NCBI GenBank assembly: GCA_018713255.1
Contig: DVFL01000009.1
Coordinates: 186,001 to 250,000, forward strand
DNA length: 64,000 bases
Direction of reading: 5' to 3'
DNA from: Candidatus Cottocaccamicrobium excrementipullorum
GTDB taxonomy: Bacteria; Bacillota; Clostridia; Lachnospirales; Lachnospiraceae
The notes beneath the pieces were generated by a model. That model saw nothing but the letters and a program-made list of their open reading frames with translations, did not search any database and was not told the DNA's origin. Made by a program: the position numbers and the translations under genes. Positions 9,378 to 18,626 of this stretch are shown piece after piece; position 1 is the stretch's first letter, and every line of letters begins with the position of its first letter.

Positions 9378-9427
9378 GGAAACATTCCTGAAATTTGTGA
9401 AGGCCAGCAGAGGTGAAGGAGGATAGC

Positions 9428-10924
9428 ATGGGGATTGCAGCAGCGTTATGGCAAAATGGATATGAGGCTTGGGTCTGGGTTTTGGACCATGTGTGGTATA
9501 TTAATCTTTGTTTCAGCATTGCCATTGTATTTTTTCAGCGCAGGGACCCCAAGAGCGTGTGGACTTGGCTGTTCGCTTTGAATTTTATTCCCGTATTTGG
9601 GGTAATCGTCTATCTTCTGATCGGCCAGGATTATCGAAAAAGCAAGATGTTCAGGGTCAAAGAGGTGGAGGACAGTCTGCGTTTTCCGGTGAAAAGCCAG
9701 GAAGAGCTCCTTCGCCGTCATCCAGGGATGCCGGAGAACCAGATTGTCCGGGATTTCGGCGGTCTGATTCTTTATAATTTGGAAAATTCCGGTTCAGTGC
9801 TGACTGCTGATAACCATCTGGAAATTTTTACAGATGGAGAGGAAAAATTTGCAGATTTGCGTCAGGAGCTGCGGAGAGCAACACATCACATCCATCTGCA
9901 GTACTATATTATCAAAAATGATCAGGTGTTTCATTCGATTATTCCCATTTTGAAAGAAAAAGCAAAAGAAGGCGTTGAAGTGCGGGTACTGGCTGACGGA
10001 ATGGGGGGCAGGTTTCTGCCGAAAAAAACCATTCGTCAATTAAGAGCTGCCGGCGTGAAGGTGGCTGCTTTTTTTCCGCCTGTTCTGGGCCGGCTGCAGC
10101 TTAGGATCAATTACCGAAATCACAGGAAAATTGTGGTGATTGACGGCAGGATAGGTTATGTGGGGGGCTTTAATATCGGGAAGGAATACATTTCCCGGGA
10201 TCCTAAGTTTGGCTACTGGCGGGATACTCATTTAAAAATTAAGGGAAGTGCAGCTCTAGGGCTGCAGATCCGTTTTGCTTTAGATTGGAATTATGCCGCC
10301 AAGGAGAATTTGTTCTTGCGGGGAGAGTATTTCGGGGAGGAGATGGAAGCAGAAAGGCTGGAACCGGAAGAGGGAACGGTGGGGATTCAGATAATCAGCA
10401 GCGGACCAGATACTAAAACTAGAACCATCCGAGATAATTATCTGGAGATTTTCCACCGGGCAAAGGACCATATCTATATTCAGACGCCTTATTTTGTTCC
10501 GGATGATGCGGTGCTGTCTGCTTTAAAGATTGCAGCTGCTTCAGGGGTGGATGTAAGACTGATGATTCCCTGCAAGCCGGATCATCCTCTGGTGTACTGG
10601 GCGACTTATTCCTATGCTGGAGAGCTGATTGAGGCGGGGGCAAGGTGCTATCTCTATGAAAATGGATTTCTTCATGCCAAGGGAGTAACGGCGGACGGTC
10701 TGGTAAGCTGCTATGGCACCGCCAATATGGATATCCGCAGCTTTGAGCTGAATTTCGAGGTAAATGCAGTGATTTATGATGAGGAAGCGACGAAAGATCT
10801 GGAGAGGGCCTTTTTAAATGATCTTCCGCACTGCCGGGAAATTACCAAGGAAATTTACCGGCAGCGAACGGTGGTCATTCGGTTTAAGGAGCAGTTTTGC
10901 CGCCTGTTTTCTCCTCTTCTTTAA
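9428..10924 (+). CDS. cls: Cardiolipin synthase
   Basis: This 498-residue membrane enzyme joins two phosphatidylglycerol molecules to cardiolipin and glycerol. It has two N-terminal membrane segments (about residues 18-38 and 45-65), then two phospholipase D domains. Each carries an HxKxxxxD motif: HRKIVVIDG in the first and HAKGVTADG in the second. Length is normal for Cls (about 480-510). ATG 9428 lies 4 bp after AGGAGGA; an upstream GTG (9413) overlaps that site and is less likely. A strong promoter lies upstream. Confidence 0.94.
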   Translation: MGIAAALWQNGYEAWVWVLDHVWYINLCFSIAIVFFQRRDPKSVWTWLFALNFIPVFGVIVYLLIGQDYRKSKMFRVKEVEDSLRFPVKSQEELLRRHPGMPENQIVRDFGGLILYNLENSGSVLTADNHLEIFTDGEEKFADLRQELRRATHHIHLQYYIIKNDQVFHSIIPILKEKAKEGVEVRVLADGMGGRFLPKKTIRQLRAAGVKVAAFFPPVLGRLQLRINYRNHRKIVVIDGRIGYVGGFNIGKEYISRDPKFGYWRDTHLKIKGSAALGLQIRFALDWNYAAKENLFLRGEYFGEEMEAERLEPEEGTVGIQIISSGPDTKTRTIRDNYLEIFHRAKDHIYIQTPYFVPDDAVLSALKIAAASGVDVRLMIPCKPDHPLVYWATYSYAGELIEAGARCYLYENGFLHAKGVTADGLVSCYGTANMDIRSFELNFEVNAVIYDEEATKDLERAFLNDLPHCREITKEIYRQRTVVIRFKEQFCRLFSPLL

Positions 10925-10951
10925 GCTGAGATTTTCCTGATTCCGAGGGCG

Positions 10952-11467
10952 ATGCATATCCCGGAGCCTCCGGCGCATACTAATCCCATGGAAAGAATAT
11001 GGAGAAAAGACAGACTGATTAAAAATTTTTTCAAATGCGGAACCACAGGCTGGTGCTTGGAGATTTTATTCACTTCGGTGGAATCTGTTGTCACCAGGGA
11101 CTGGCGGCTCATGGGAAAAACTTCCCTGCTGATGTTTCCCATTTACGGCCTGGGAGCCCTTTTAGGTCCTATGGATTGCCTGGTGGACCAGTGGCTGGAG
11201 AAGGGAGTGGAGGCGGTGCCCAAGGCGCCTTTTTCAGAACGGATGCTGCGTCATGGAATGATTAATATGGTGCTGATTTTCTGTGCAGAGTATCTGTTTG
11301 GATTTTGGCTGCAGAAGGCAGGCATGTGTCCTTGGGACTACAGCGGGCGTCCCACTAATGTAAACGGGCTGATCCGCCTGGATTTTGCGCCGCTGTGGTT
11401 TCTTACCGGTCTTTTGTTTGAAGGGATCAGCGGGTACGGAAATGTAAAAACCAGGGAAAAACTTTGA
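10952..11467 (+). CDS. Small multi-pass membrane protein of the putative ABC-transporter type IV family
   Basis: This 171-residue protein matches what I recall of Pfam family PF06541 (putative ABC-transporter type IV), a family of unknown function. It shows three or four hydrophobic segments (around residues 58-75, 100-120 and 145-160) and the typical phrases FPIYGLGALLGP and CPWDYSGRPTNVNGLI. It lies 27 bp after cls and is probably co-transcribed with it. The start is uncertain: ATG 10952 has only a weak GAGGG site, and ATG 10988 is possible. Confidence 0.72.
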   Translation: MHIPEPPAHTNPMERIWRKDRLIKNFFKCGTTGWCLEILFTSVESVVTRDWRLMGKTSLLMFPIYGLGALLGPMDCLVDQWLEKGVEAVPKAPFSERMLRHGMINMVLIFCAEYLFGFWLQKAGMCPWDYSGRPTNVNGLIRLDFAPLWFLTGLLFEGISGYGNVKTREKL

Positions 11468-11496
11468 AAAAGATGGAAAAACCACAGGGACCAGAC

Positions 11497-11525
11497 TTGT
11501 AATTAAAACTTTCCTCTTATATAAT
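11497..11525 (+). promoter_or_regulatory. Sigma-A promoter of the plsC-pheA unit
   Basis: TTGTAA (11497-11502), 17-bp spacer, TATAAT (11520-11525). The predicted transcript begins near 11532, just before a strong hairpin. Confidence 0.65.
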
Positions 11526-11542
11526 CATATAAGAGCCAGAGA

Positions 11543-11563
11543 CCCCGCAGTAACCCTGCGGGG
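11543..11563 (+). other. GC-rich hairpin at the start of the plsC transcript
   Basis: CCCCGCAG (11543-11550) and CTGCGGGG (11556-11563) form a perfect 8-bp stem with a 5-base loop. No T run follows, so it is a poor terminator. It would sit within about 10 bases of the mRNA 5' end predicted from the promoter at 11497-11525 and could be an mRNA-stabilising element; it could also serve as a weak terminator for the upstream gene. Confidence 0.5.
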
Positions 11564-11600
11564 TATTTGCCACGGAAAATAAACTGATGAGGTGTTTCAA

Positions 11601-12347
11601 ATGATAAGATTTCTGCTGGTTGTTCTGATCGTTATTCTGTTTCTGGTACTGAGTATTCCTCTTTTGATTTATGAGCATTTCCTTGAGAAGCGTGATCACG
11701 GGGCCCAGATGCGCCAGAGTCTGGCTGTGGTGCAATTTATGTTTCGGCTGATCCTTTGGGTGTCAGGAGTGAAGGTTACGGTGGAGGGACGGGAGAATAT
11801 TCCTGAGGATCAGGCTGTTCTGTACGTAGGAAACCATCGAAGCTATTTTGACATTCTGGTAGGGTACACTACCGTGACTGGTCTTACAGGCTTTGTGGCG
11901 AAAAAGGAAATGAAACGGTACCCTCTTTTGAAAAATTGGATGGAAAATGTGCAGTGCCTTTTTCTGGACCGGAAAAATTTAAAAGAGGGACTGAAAACGA
12001 TCCTTGAAGGAATCGACAAGGTAAAAAACGGCATATCCGTCTGGATTTTTCCGGAGGGTACCCGAAACAAAAATTCTCAGCTTTCCGATCTTCTTCCCTT
12101 TAAAGAGGGAAGCTTAAAAATTGCTGAGAAAAGCGGCTGCCTGGTGATCCCGGTGGCCATGGTGGGGAACGCGGATATTTTTGAGAATCATTTACCGTTT
12201 ATCCGCCGGACCAACGTAAGAATTCGCTATGGAAAACCCATAGACTTAAAAACCCTTCCGCCCCAGATGAAGAGAAAAAACGGGGCTTATGTGCGGGAGG
12301 TAATCATTCAGATGTTAGATGAAATGCAGGAGAAGAAAAACCAATGA
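11601..12347 (+). CDS. plsC: 1-acyl-sn-glycerol-3-phosphate acyltransferase
   Basis: This 248-residue membrane-bound acyltransferase makes phosphatidic acid from lysophosphatidic acid. It has an N-terminal membrane anchor (about residues 3-23) and the four PlsC blocks, including NHRSYFD (the HX4D catalytic motif) and FPEGTRNK (acyl-acceptor binding). ATG 11601 lies 8 bp after GATGAGG; the in-frame GTG at 11592 overlaps that site. The stop codon overlaps the start of pheA by 4 bp (ATGA), so the two are translationally coupled although their pathways are unrelated. Confidence 0.92.
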   Translation: MIRFLLVVLIVILFLVLSIPLLIYEHFLEKRDHGAQMRQSLAVVQFMFRLILWVSGVKVTVEGRENIPEDQAVLYVGNHRSYFDILVGYTTVTGLTGFVAKKEMKRYPLLKNWMENVQCLFLDRKNLKEGLKTILEGIDKVKNGISVWIFPEGTRNKNSQLSDLLPFKEGSLKIAEKSGCLVIPVAMVGNADIFENHLPFIRRTNVRIRYGKPIDLKTLPPQMKRKNGAYVREVIIQMLDEMQEKKNQ

Positions 12348-13483
12348 AAAAACAACTTGATTTACAGGAAATTCGAAAGGAGATTGATCAGGTGGACAGC
12401 CAGCTGGCCCAGCTGATGGAGGAGCGCATGGGCCTGAGCGCCCAGGTAGCAGAATATAAGATGGAGACCGGTATGCCGGTTTTTGATGCAGAACGAGAGA
12501 AAGCAAAGCTTTCTGCAGTAAGAGCCATGGCCAAAACGCCCTTTGGGGAGATTGCCCTGGAAGAGATGTTTAAGCAGATGATGACCATCAGCCGCCGATA
12601 TCAGTACCAGAAACTGGGCAGCTTCGGCAAGACGGCAGAAAGCCGTTTCCATCTGGTGGAAAATCTTCCCACTGCCGGTGCAAAAATTGTTTATCAGGGA
12701 GTGGAAGGAGCCTACAGTCATGAGGCGGCGCTGAAGGTGTTTGGGGAGAATGCAGAGGTTTATCATGTGCCCTCCTGGGATGATGCTATGAAGGAAGTAG
12801 AATCAGGCCGGGCGGCCTATGCCGTGCTTCCCATTGAAAATTCTTCTGCTGGAGCAGTAATTGACAATTATGATCTTTTATTAAAATACAATCACTATAT
12901 TGTAGCGGAAACGGAAATCACAGTGAACCATGCTTTGCTGGGGCTTCCCGGGACAAAGCTTTCTGAGATTAAAACCGTGGTATCCCACCCTCAGGCGTTA
13001 ATGCAGTGCAGCGAATTCTTATCTTCACACCGGCAGTGGAAGCAGATTCAGGCGGTGAATACGGCAGGGGCAGCGAAGGCGGTAAAAGAGGGAGGCGATC
13101 AGTCTGTGGCGGCTATTGCCAGCCCGAAGGCCGGGGAAATCTACGGTCTGGAGGTGCTTGAGCCTTCTATCAACCATAACAAGAGCAATACCACTCGGTT
13201 TATTGTGCTGAGCAAAGAACCGGTGTACCGGCTGGAGGCGAAAAAGGTAAGCATCTGCTTCGAGGCTCCCCATGTGAGCGGCGCACTGTATAATATGCTT
13301 GGTCATTTTATCTATAATCATGTCAATATGCTGATGATTCAGTCCCGGCCTATTTTGGAGAGAAACTGGGAGTACCGCTTCTTTGTGGATTTTGAAGGTT
13401 CACTGCGGGACGGACCGGTGCAGAACGCTTTGCTGGGGCTGGAAAACGAGGCCGTCCGCATGCGGATTTTAGGAAATTATTAA
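12344..13483 (+). CDS. pheA: Bifunctional chorismate mutase / prephenate dehydratase (P-protein)
   Basis: This 379-residue fusion converts chorismate to prephenate and then to phenylpyruvate for phenylalanine synthesis. An AroQ-type chorismate mutase helix bundle occupies about residues 1-90 (IRKEIDQVDSQLAQLMEERM). Prephenate dehydratase spans about 108-290 (YQGVEGAYSHEAA start, NTTRFIVLSKE catalytic TRF near 283). A C-terminal ACT domain spans about 297-379, with SGALYNMLGHF and the Phe-binding QSRP variant of ESRP, so feedback inhibition is likely. It overlaps plsC by 4 bp, and the DUF815 ATPase follows after 18 bp. No leader peptide or T-box is visible upstream. Confidence 0.94.
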   Translation: MKKQLDLQEIRKEIDQVDSQLAQLMEERMGLSAQVAEYKMETGMPVFDAEREKAKLSAVRAMAKTPFGEIALEEMFKQMMTISRRYQYQKLGSFGKTAESRFHLVENLPTAGAKIVYQGVEGAYSHEAALKVFGENAEVYHVPSWDDAMKEVESGRAAYAVLPIENSSAGAVIDNYDLLLKYNHYIVAETEITVNHALLGLPGTKLSEIKTVVSHPQALMQCSEFLSSHRQWKQIQAVNTAGAAKAVKEGGDQSVAAIASPKAGEIYGLEVLEPSINHNKSNTTRFIVLSKEPVYRLEAKKVSICFEAPHVSGALYNMLGHFIYNHVNMLMIQSRPILERNWEYRFFVDFEGSLRDGPVQNALLGLENEAVRMRILGNY

Positions 13484-13501
13484 GAGGGACGGTGGAAACA
13501 G

Positions 13502-14770
13502 ATGAAAACAGATGAGTTGATTTTATATAGAAATGTGCAGGATCAACAGCTTTTTGCAGCGATGGAAAGACTGCTTGAAGGAGACGGCACGGCGGAAGAA
13601 TGTTTTAGCTGTGCCAATCAGTTGATTGAGCTGGCAGCTAATTTTGGATTTCAGGGAAATTTGTACCACTGTTTTCTGGCGTTTTGTCTGGCCAGTCATG
13701 AAAATGCCTACAGCACAGCATGCGAGATTGCCGGGCCGGCAGGGGGATCGCTGGAAATCCTTGCCCGTCATGATCTTGCGGTTTTTCGGGAGCTTTTTTC
13801 TCAGGATATTCGAATCTTGGACCGAAATGGAGAGAACGTCTGGAGCTTGATTGCAGATTATCAGGCGGCGGGAAGAAGCGGACGAGTATTTAACCGGAGA
13901 ATTCGGGACCGGATTCTTTCCCTGGCCAAGGCGCTGGAGCAGGCAGAAACCATGGAAGAATTTCAGGGAGAGGTAACGCAGTTTTATAAGGAATTCGGCG
14001 TAGGAAAATTTGGCCTGAATAAGGCTTTCCGCATTGTGGAGAAGGACGAACAGGCATTGATTGAACCGATCACCAGCATTGAACACGTGTATTTAAAGGA
14101 TCTGGTGGGTTATGAGCTGCAGAAAAAGAAGCTGGTGGAGAATACGGAAAACTTTATTCAGGGCAAGGATGCGAATAATGTGCTTCTCTACGGTGATGCA
14201 GGTACGGGAAAATCTTCCAGCATCAAAGCCATTTTAAATGAGTATTATGACCGAGGGCTAAGAATTATCGAGGTATATAAGCATCAATTCAAGGCTCTTT
14301 CCAGCGTCCTTGAGCAGGTGAAGGACCGAAACTACAAGTTCATTATTTACATGGATGATCTTTCCTTTGAAGATTTTGAGCTGGAATACAAATATCTGAA
14401 GGCCATTATTGAAGGGGGCCTGGGAAAGAAGCCGAAAAATGTGCTGATTTACGCCACCTCCAATCGCCGGCATTTGATTCGGGAGAGTTTCCGGGATAAG
14501 CGGCAGCTTTCCGACGATGAACTTCATGCCAATGATACTGTGCAGGAGAAATTATCCTTAGTGGCCCGGTTCGGCGTTACGATTTACTACGGCGCTCCGG
14601 ATCCGAAGGAATTTAAGAAGATCGTGGTCACACTGGCCCGGCGCCGGGGAATTACCATGGCGGAGGATGAGCTTCTTTTGAAAGCCAATCAGTGGGAGTT
14701 AGCTCACGGAGGTCTTTCCGGGCGGACGGCGGCTCAGTTTATCACCTATCTCTTAGGACAGGAAGAGTAG
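13502..14770 (+). CDS. AAA-type ATPase of the DUF815 family
   Basis: This 422-residue protein matches the DUF815 family (PF05673) of P-loop ATPases, whose cellular role is not established. Walker A GDAGTGKSS lies at about residues 231-239, Walker B IIYMDDLSFE at about 281-290, and an arginine-finger-like DKRQLSDDE segment further on. The N-terminal 190 residues are helical and specific to the family. A GGGACGG-like site precedes ATG 13502. It is probably in one transcript with plsC-pheA and ends 92 bp before ppx. Confidence 0.85.
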   Translation: MKTDELILYRNVQDQQLFAAMERLLEGDGTAEECFSCANQLIELAANFGFQGNLYHCFLAFCLASHENAYSTACEIAGPAGGSLEILARHDLAVFRELFSQDIRILDRNGENVWSLIADYQAAGRSGRVFNRRIRDRILSLAKALEQAETMEEFQGEVTQFYKEFGVGKFGLNKAFRIVEKDEQALIEPITSIEHVYLKDLVGYELQKKKLVENTENFIQGKDANNVLLYGDAGTGKSSSIKAILNEYYDRGLRIIEVYKHQFKALSSVLEQVKDRNYKFIIYMDDLSFEDFELEYKYLKAIIEGGLGKKPKNVLIYATSNRRHLIRESFRDKRQLSDDELHANDTVQEKLSLVARFGVTIYYGAPDPKEFKKIVVTLARRRGITMAEDELLLKANQWELAHGGLSGRTAAQFITYLLGQEE

Positions 14771-14862
14771 GAGCGGTCTGGCTCTTTACATGATTTTTAC
14801 ATAATTTTTATGGAATTTCTTCGCCCGTCACTTTATACTAAAAGGAACAGGAGGAAAACACT

Positions 14863-16434
14863 ATGGCCATATTAACGTTTGCGGCAATTGCAGTAAGCTC
14901 TTTTGACGTGGAGCTTGGAATTTATGAGATTTCCAGCAAATATGGAATCCGTTCCATTGATCATGTCCGTCATGTAATTGCTTTGGGCCGGGATACGTAC
15001 AGCAAGGGAACCATCAGCTATGAGCTGGTAGAAGAGCTCTGCCGGGTGCTGAAGGATTTTTCCGGCATAATGAAAGAATATAAAGTACAAAGCTACAAGG
15101 CTTATGCCACCAGTGCACTGCGGGATGCCAGAAACAATCCCGTCATCCTGGACCAGATTCAGGTGAGAACGGGGCTGGAGCTTCATCTGATCAGCAATTC
15201 TGAGCAGAGATTTTTAAGCTATAAGGCCATTGCCGCCATGGACGAAGAATTCAATACCATCATTCAGAAGGGAACCGCCATTGTGGATGTAGGATTCGGC
15301 AGTCTGCAGCTGTCTTTATTTGATAAGGACTCCTTGGTGACCACCCAGAATCTGCCTTTGGGAGCAATGCGGATTGCCGGATTGACGGCTAAAATTCCGG
15401 CAACCAGAGAGCTTCATCGGAAGATGACAGAGGAGCTGGTGGATAATGAGCTGTTCACCTTCCGTAAGATGTATTTAAAAGACAGAAATATTCAGAATTT
15501 AATTGGAATCGGAGATAATTCCCTTTCCATGCTTCGGCTGGCCCTCGCCGGAGGAAAGCCCTCATCCAGCCGGATGTCTGCAGAGGATGTGGAGCGGTTT
15601 TATCAGGGATTGTGCCGGATGAGCCAGGAAGAGATGGAAGATTTGGTGGGAATGAACGCGGAGTACGCAGATCTGATGCTACCTGGTGCAGTAATTTATA
15701 AGCGGATTATGGAAATTACCGGAGCTGAACAGTTCTGGCTTCCCGGCATCCGTCTCTGCGACGGCATTGCAGCAGAATATGCAGAGGAAACCAGGCAGGT
15801 AAAATTCCGCCATAACTTTGAGAATGATATTTTGGCAGCATCCAGAAATATTGCCAAGCGATATAAATGCCACGGCAGCCATAACCAGGTTCTGGACGGC
15901 TACTGCACAGAAATTTTCGACGCCATGCGCCGCTTCCACGGCATGTCTTCCCGTGATAAGCTTCTCCTTCGTATTGCAGCTTATCTGCATGCCTGCGGAA
16001 AATTCATCAGCATGCGCAATTCCAATGAATGCGCTTACAACATTATTATGTCCACGGAAATTATCGGGATCAGTCATCTGGAGCGGGAAATTATCGCTAA
16101 TGTAGTGCGCTACAATATCCGGGATTTCGATTATAACCAGGTAAAGCTGGAATCGGATGTATACCGGGATGCCTCAGGAAAAGCCAGCGCCAATGACATC
16201 ACCATTAAAATCGCAAAGCTTACGGCTATCCTTCGTCTGGCTAATTCCATGGACAGGACCCACAAGGGAAAGCTGTCTGGCTGCAAGATAGGGGTTCGGG
16301 ACGGACAGCTTGTGATTACCACGGACTGCAAAGAAGATATTTCTCTGGAGAGGATGTCCTTCGACCAGAAGGCGGATTTCTTTGAAGAGATTTTCGGCAT
16401 TCGTCCGGTGCTGAAGCAAAAAAGGAGGGTTTGA
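14863..16434 (+). CDS. ppx: Ppx/GppA family exopolyphosphatase with C-terminal HD-like domain
   Basis: This 523-residue protein has the acetate-kinase-like Ppx/GppA phosphatase fold in residues 1-310 (SSFDVELGIYEIS, ATSALRDARN, TAIVDVGFGSLQLSLF, LPLGAMRI) and an HD-like helical domain after about 320 (LHACGKFISMRN, SMDRTHKGKLS). It should release phosphate from polyphosphate or from pppGpp. It overlaps the ppk region directly, forming the classical ppx-ppk pair, which supports polyphosphate as substrate. A TATACT box at 14834-14839 and an AACAGGAGG site precede the ATG. One oddity is SSFDVELGI in place of the usual DxGSNS first phosphate loop, so activity should not be assumed. Confidence 0.85.
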   Translation: MAILTFAAIAVSSFDVELGIYEISSKYGIRSIDHVRHVIALGRDTYSKGTISYELVEELCRVLKDFSGIMKEYKVQSYKAYATSALRDARNNPVILDQIQVRTGLELHLISNSEQRFLSYKAIAAMDEEFNTIIQKGTAIVDVGFGSLQLSLFDKDSLVTTQNLPLGAMRIAGLTAKIPATRELHRKMTEELVDNELFTFRKMYLKDRNIQNLIGIGDNSLSMLRLALAGGKPSSSRMSAEDVERFYQGLCRMSQEEMEDLVGMNAEYADLMLPGAVIYKRIMEITGAEQFWLPGIRLCDGIAAEYAEETRQVKFRHNFENDILAASRNIAKRYKCHGSHNQVLDGYCTEIFDAMRRFHGMSSRDKLLLRIAAYLHACGKFISMRNSNECAYNIIMSTEIIGISHLEREIIANVVRYNIRDFDYNQVKLESDVYRDASGKASANDITIKIAKLTAILRLANSMDRTHKGKLSGCKIGVRDGQLVITTDCKEDISLERMSFDQKADFFEEIFGIRPVLKQKRRV

Positions 16435-16436
16435 GG

Positions 16437-18605
16437 ATGGCGGACAACAGTGGGGTAAATTACCAGGATCCGAAAAATTATGTAAATCGTGAGCTGAGCT
16501 GGCTGGAATTTAACTACCGAGTCTTAAGCGAGGCCAGAGATAAAAGCATTCCGCTTTTTGAACGTTTAAAATTCTTAAGCATTACAGCATCCAATCTGGA
16601 TGAATTCTATATGGTCCGGGTGGCATCGTTAAAAGACATGGTCCATGCCAAGTATACCAAGCCGGATATTGCAGGCCTTAAGCCAGAAGAACAGCTGGTA
16701 AAAATTTCAGAGAAGACCCATGAACTGGTGAATCTCCAATATTCCACCTACAGCCGTTCGCTGGTTCCGGCCCTGCGTCAGCATGGGCTGTGCATTATTC
16801 CCGATCACGAGGATCTGACCAAGGAGCAGGGAGAATATGTGGATCGGTATTTTCAGGAAAATGTATATCCTGTACTGACGCCCATGGCTTTTGACTCCTC
16901 CCGTCCCTTCCCGTTGGTAAGGAATAAATCGTTGAATATTGCAGCGCTGTTAAAGAAGAAAAAGGGAGAAGACGAGGAAGAACTGGATTTTGCCATGGTT
17001 CAGGTGCCTTCCGTCCTTCCTCGTTTTGTAGAGCTTCCGCCATCTGTGGATGAAGCGGGAAATGAGATGCGTTATGTAATTCTTCTGGAGCAGATTATTG
17101 AGCGAAATATGCAGGAGCTGTTCCTGAATTATGACATTATTGACGCCCATCCCTTCCGCATTATGCGGAATGCAGATCTGACCATTGACGAGGAAGAGGC
17201 AGTGGACCTGCTGGAGGAGATTCAGAAACAGCTGAAAAAACGCCAGTGGGGCGAGGTGATCCGCCTTGAAGTGGAAGAGAAAACGGACAAAAGACTGCTG
17301 AAGATTCTGAAAAAGGAATTGGAAGTAAGCGCTGATGACATTTTTGAGATTGCCGGTCCTTTGGATCTTACCTTTTTGATGAAGCTGTACGGCGGTCTTG
17401 AAGGATTTGACGATCTTAAGGCAGAAAAATACATTCCTCAGCCGGTGCCGGCGCTGATGAACGAGGACGACATATTTACCAATATCCGGAAGGGGGATAT
17501 TCTCCTTCATCATCCCTACCAGACCTTTGATCCGGTGGTGAATTTTGTCCGCGCGGCGGCGAAGGATCCAGATGTACTGGCCATTAAGCAGACCCTTTAC
17601 CGGGTAAGCGGCAACTCTCCGATTATTGCAGCCTTGGCTGCCGCAGCAGACAACGGAAAGCAGGTTTCTGTTTTGGTGGAGCTGAAAGCCCGGTTTGACG
17701 AGGAGAACAATATTATCTGGGCAAAAATGCTGGAGAAGGCGGGCTGTCATGTAATCTACGGTTTGGTGGGATTAAAGACCCACTCTAAGATTACTTTGGT
17801 AGTGCGCCGGGAGGAGGACGGCATCCGCCGTTACGTCCATCTTGGCACAGGAAATTATAATGATTCTACGGCGAAGCAGTACACAGACTGCGGCATTATG
17901 ACCTGCAGCCCTTCGATCGGCGAGGATGCTACCGCTGTCTTTAATATGCTCAGCGGTTATTCTGAGCCTTTGAGCTGGAATAAGCTTGCAGTGGCGCCCT
18001 TGTGGCTGAGAAATAAGTTCATGCGCTTGATCCGCAGGGAGACTGTGAATGCCAGGGCAGGGAAAAAGGCTAAGATTATCGCCAAGATGAATTCCCTCTG
18101 CGACAAAGAAATTATTGCCGCTCTTTACGAGGCGTCCTGCGCCGGAGTCAAGATTGATTTGATTGTCCGGGGAATCTGCTGCCTGAAGGCCGGCATTCCA
18201 GGACTCAGTGAAAATATTTCCGTCCGCTCTATTGTGGGAAATTTCTTAGAGCACAGCCGGATTTTCTACTTTGAGAACGATGGAGCCTGGGAGATTTTTA
18301 TGGGCAGCGCAGACTGGATGCCCAGAAATCTGGATAAGCGGGTAGAAATTGTTTTCCCGGTGGAAGATGAGCAGTTAAAGAAAGATGTGCTTCATATTCT
18401 GGAAGTGGAGCTGGAGGACAATGTTAAAGCCCATATTCTGCAGCCGGACGGCAGCTACGAAAAGCCGGACAAACGGGGCAAGGTCCTGGTGAATTCTCAG
18501 GATCAATTCTGCCAGGAAGCGGTATATCTGGCTAAAGCTGCATCCAGGCAGGAGGATGTTGCCAATACGAGAGTATTCGTTCCGGTGGAGGGACATAATT
18601 TATAA
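16437..18605 (+). CDS. ppk: Polyphosphate kinase 1
   Basis: This 722-residue enzyme reversibly transfers the ATP gamma-phosphate onto polyphosphate chains. The N-terminal part (NRELSWLEFNYRVL), the head domain and two C-terminal phospholipase-D-like domains are all recognisable. The catalytic histidines are His449 in KTHSKITLV and His468 in VHLGTGNYN; their 19-residue spacing equals that of the E. coli enzyme (435/454). ATG 16437 follows an AAAGGAGGG site, while a TTG at 16431 would overlap the ppx stop. Synthesis and degradation of polyphosphate are therefore co-expressed here. Confidence 0.96.
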   Translation: MADNSGVNYQDPKNYVNRELSWLEFNYRVLSEARDKSIPLFERLKFLSITASNLDEFYMVRVASLKDMVHAKYTKPDIAGLKPEEQLVKISEKTHELVNLQYSTYSRSLVPALRQHGLCIIPDHEDLTKEQGEYVDRYFQENVYPVLTPMAFDSSRPFPLVRNKSLNIAALLKKKKGEDEEELDFAMVQVPSVLPRFVELPPSVDEAGNEMRYVILLEQIIERNMQELFLNYDIIDAHPFRIMRNADLTIDEEEAVDLLEEIQKQLKKRQWGEVIRLEVEEKTDKRLLKILKKELEVSADDIFEIAGPLDLTFLMKLYGGLEGFDDLKAEKYIPQPVPALMNEDDIFTNIRKGDILLHHPYQTFDPVVNFVRAAAKDPDVLAIKQTLYRVSGNSPIIAALAAAADNGKQVSVLVELKARFDEENNIIWAKMLEKAGCHVIYGLVGLKTHSKITLVVRREEDGIRRYVHLGTGNYNDSTAKQYTDCGIMTCSPSIGEDATAVFNMLSGYSEPLSWNKLAVAPLWLRNKFMRLIRRETVNARAGKKAKIIAKMNSLCDKEIIAALYEASCAGVKIDLIVRGICCLKAGIPGLSENISVRSIVGNFLEHSRIFYFENDGAWEIFMGSADWMPRNLDKRVEIVFPVEDEQLKKDVLHILEVELEDNVKAHILQPDGSYEKPDKRGKVLVNSQDQFCQEAVYLAKAASRQEDVANTRVFVPVEGHNL

Positions 18606-18626
18606 ACGTTGCTGGAGTGGGGGAAA

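Noticed and set aside
8451-9416. Long open frame on the plus strand opposite the asparaginase gene
   Set aside because: It lies antisense to a clearly conserved gene, has no ribosome binding site and its product shows no domain pattern.
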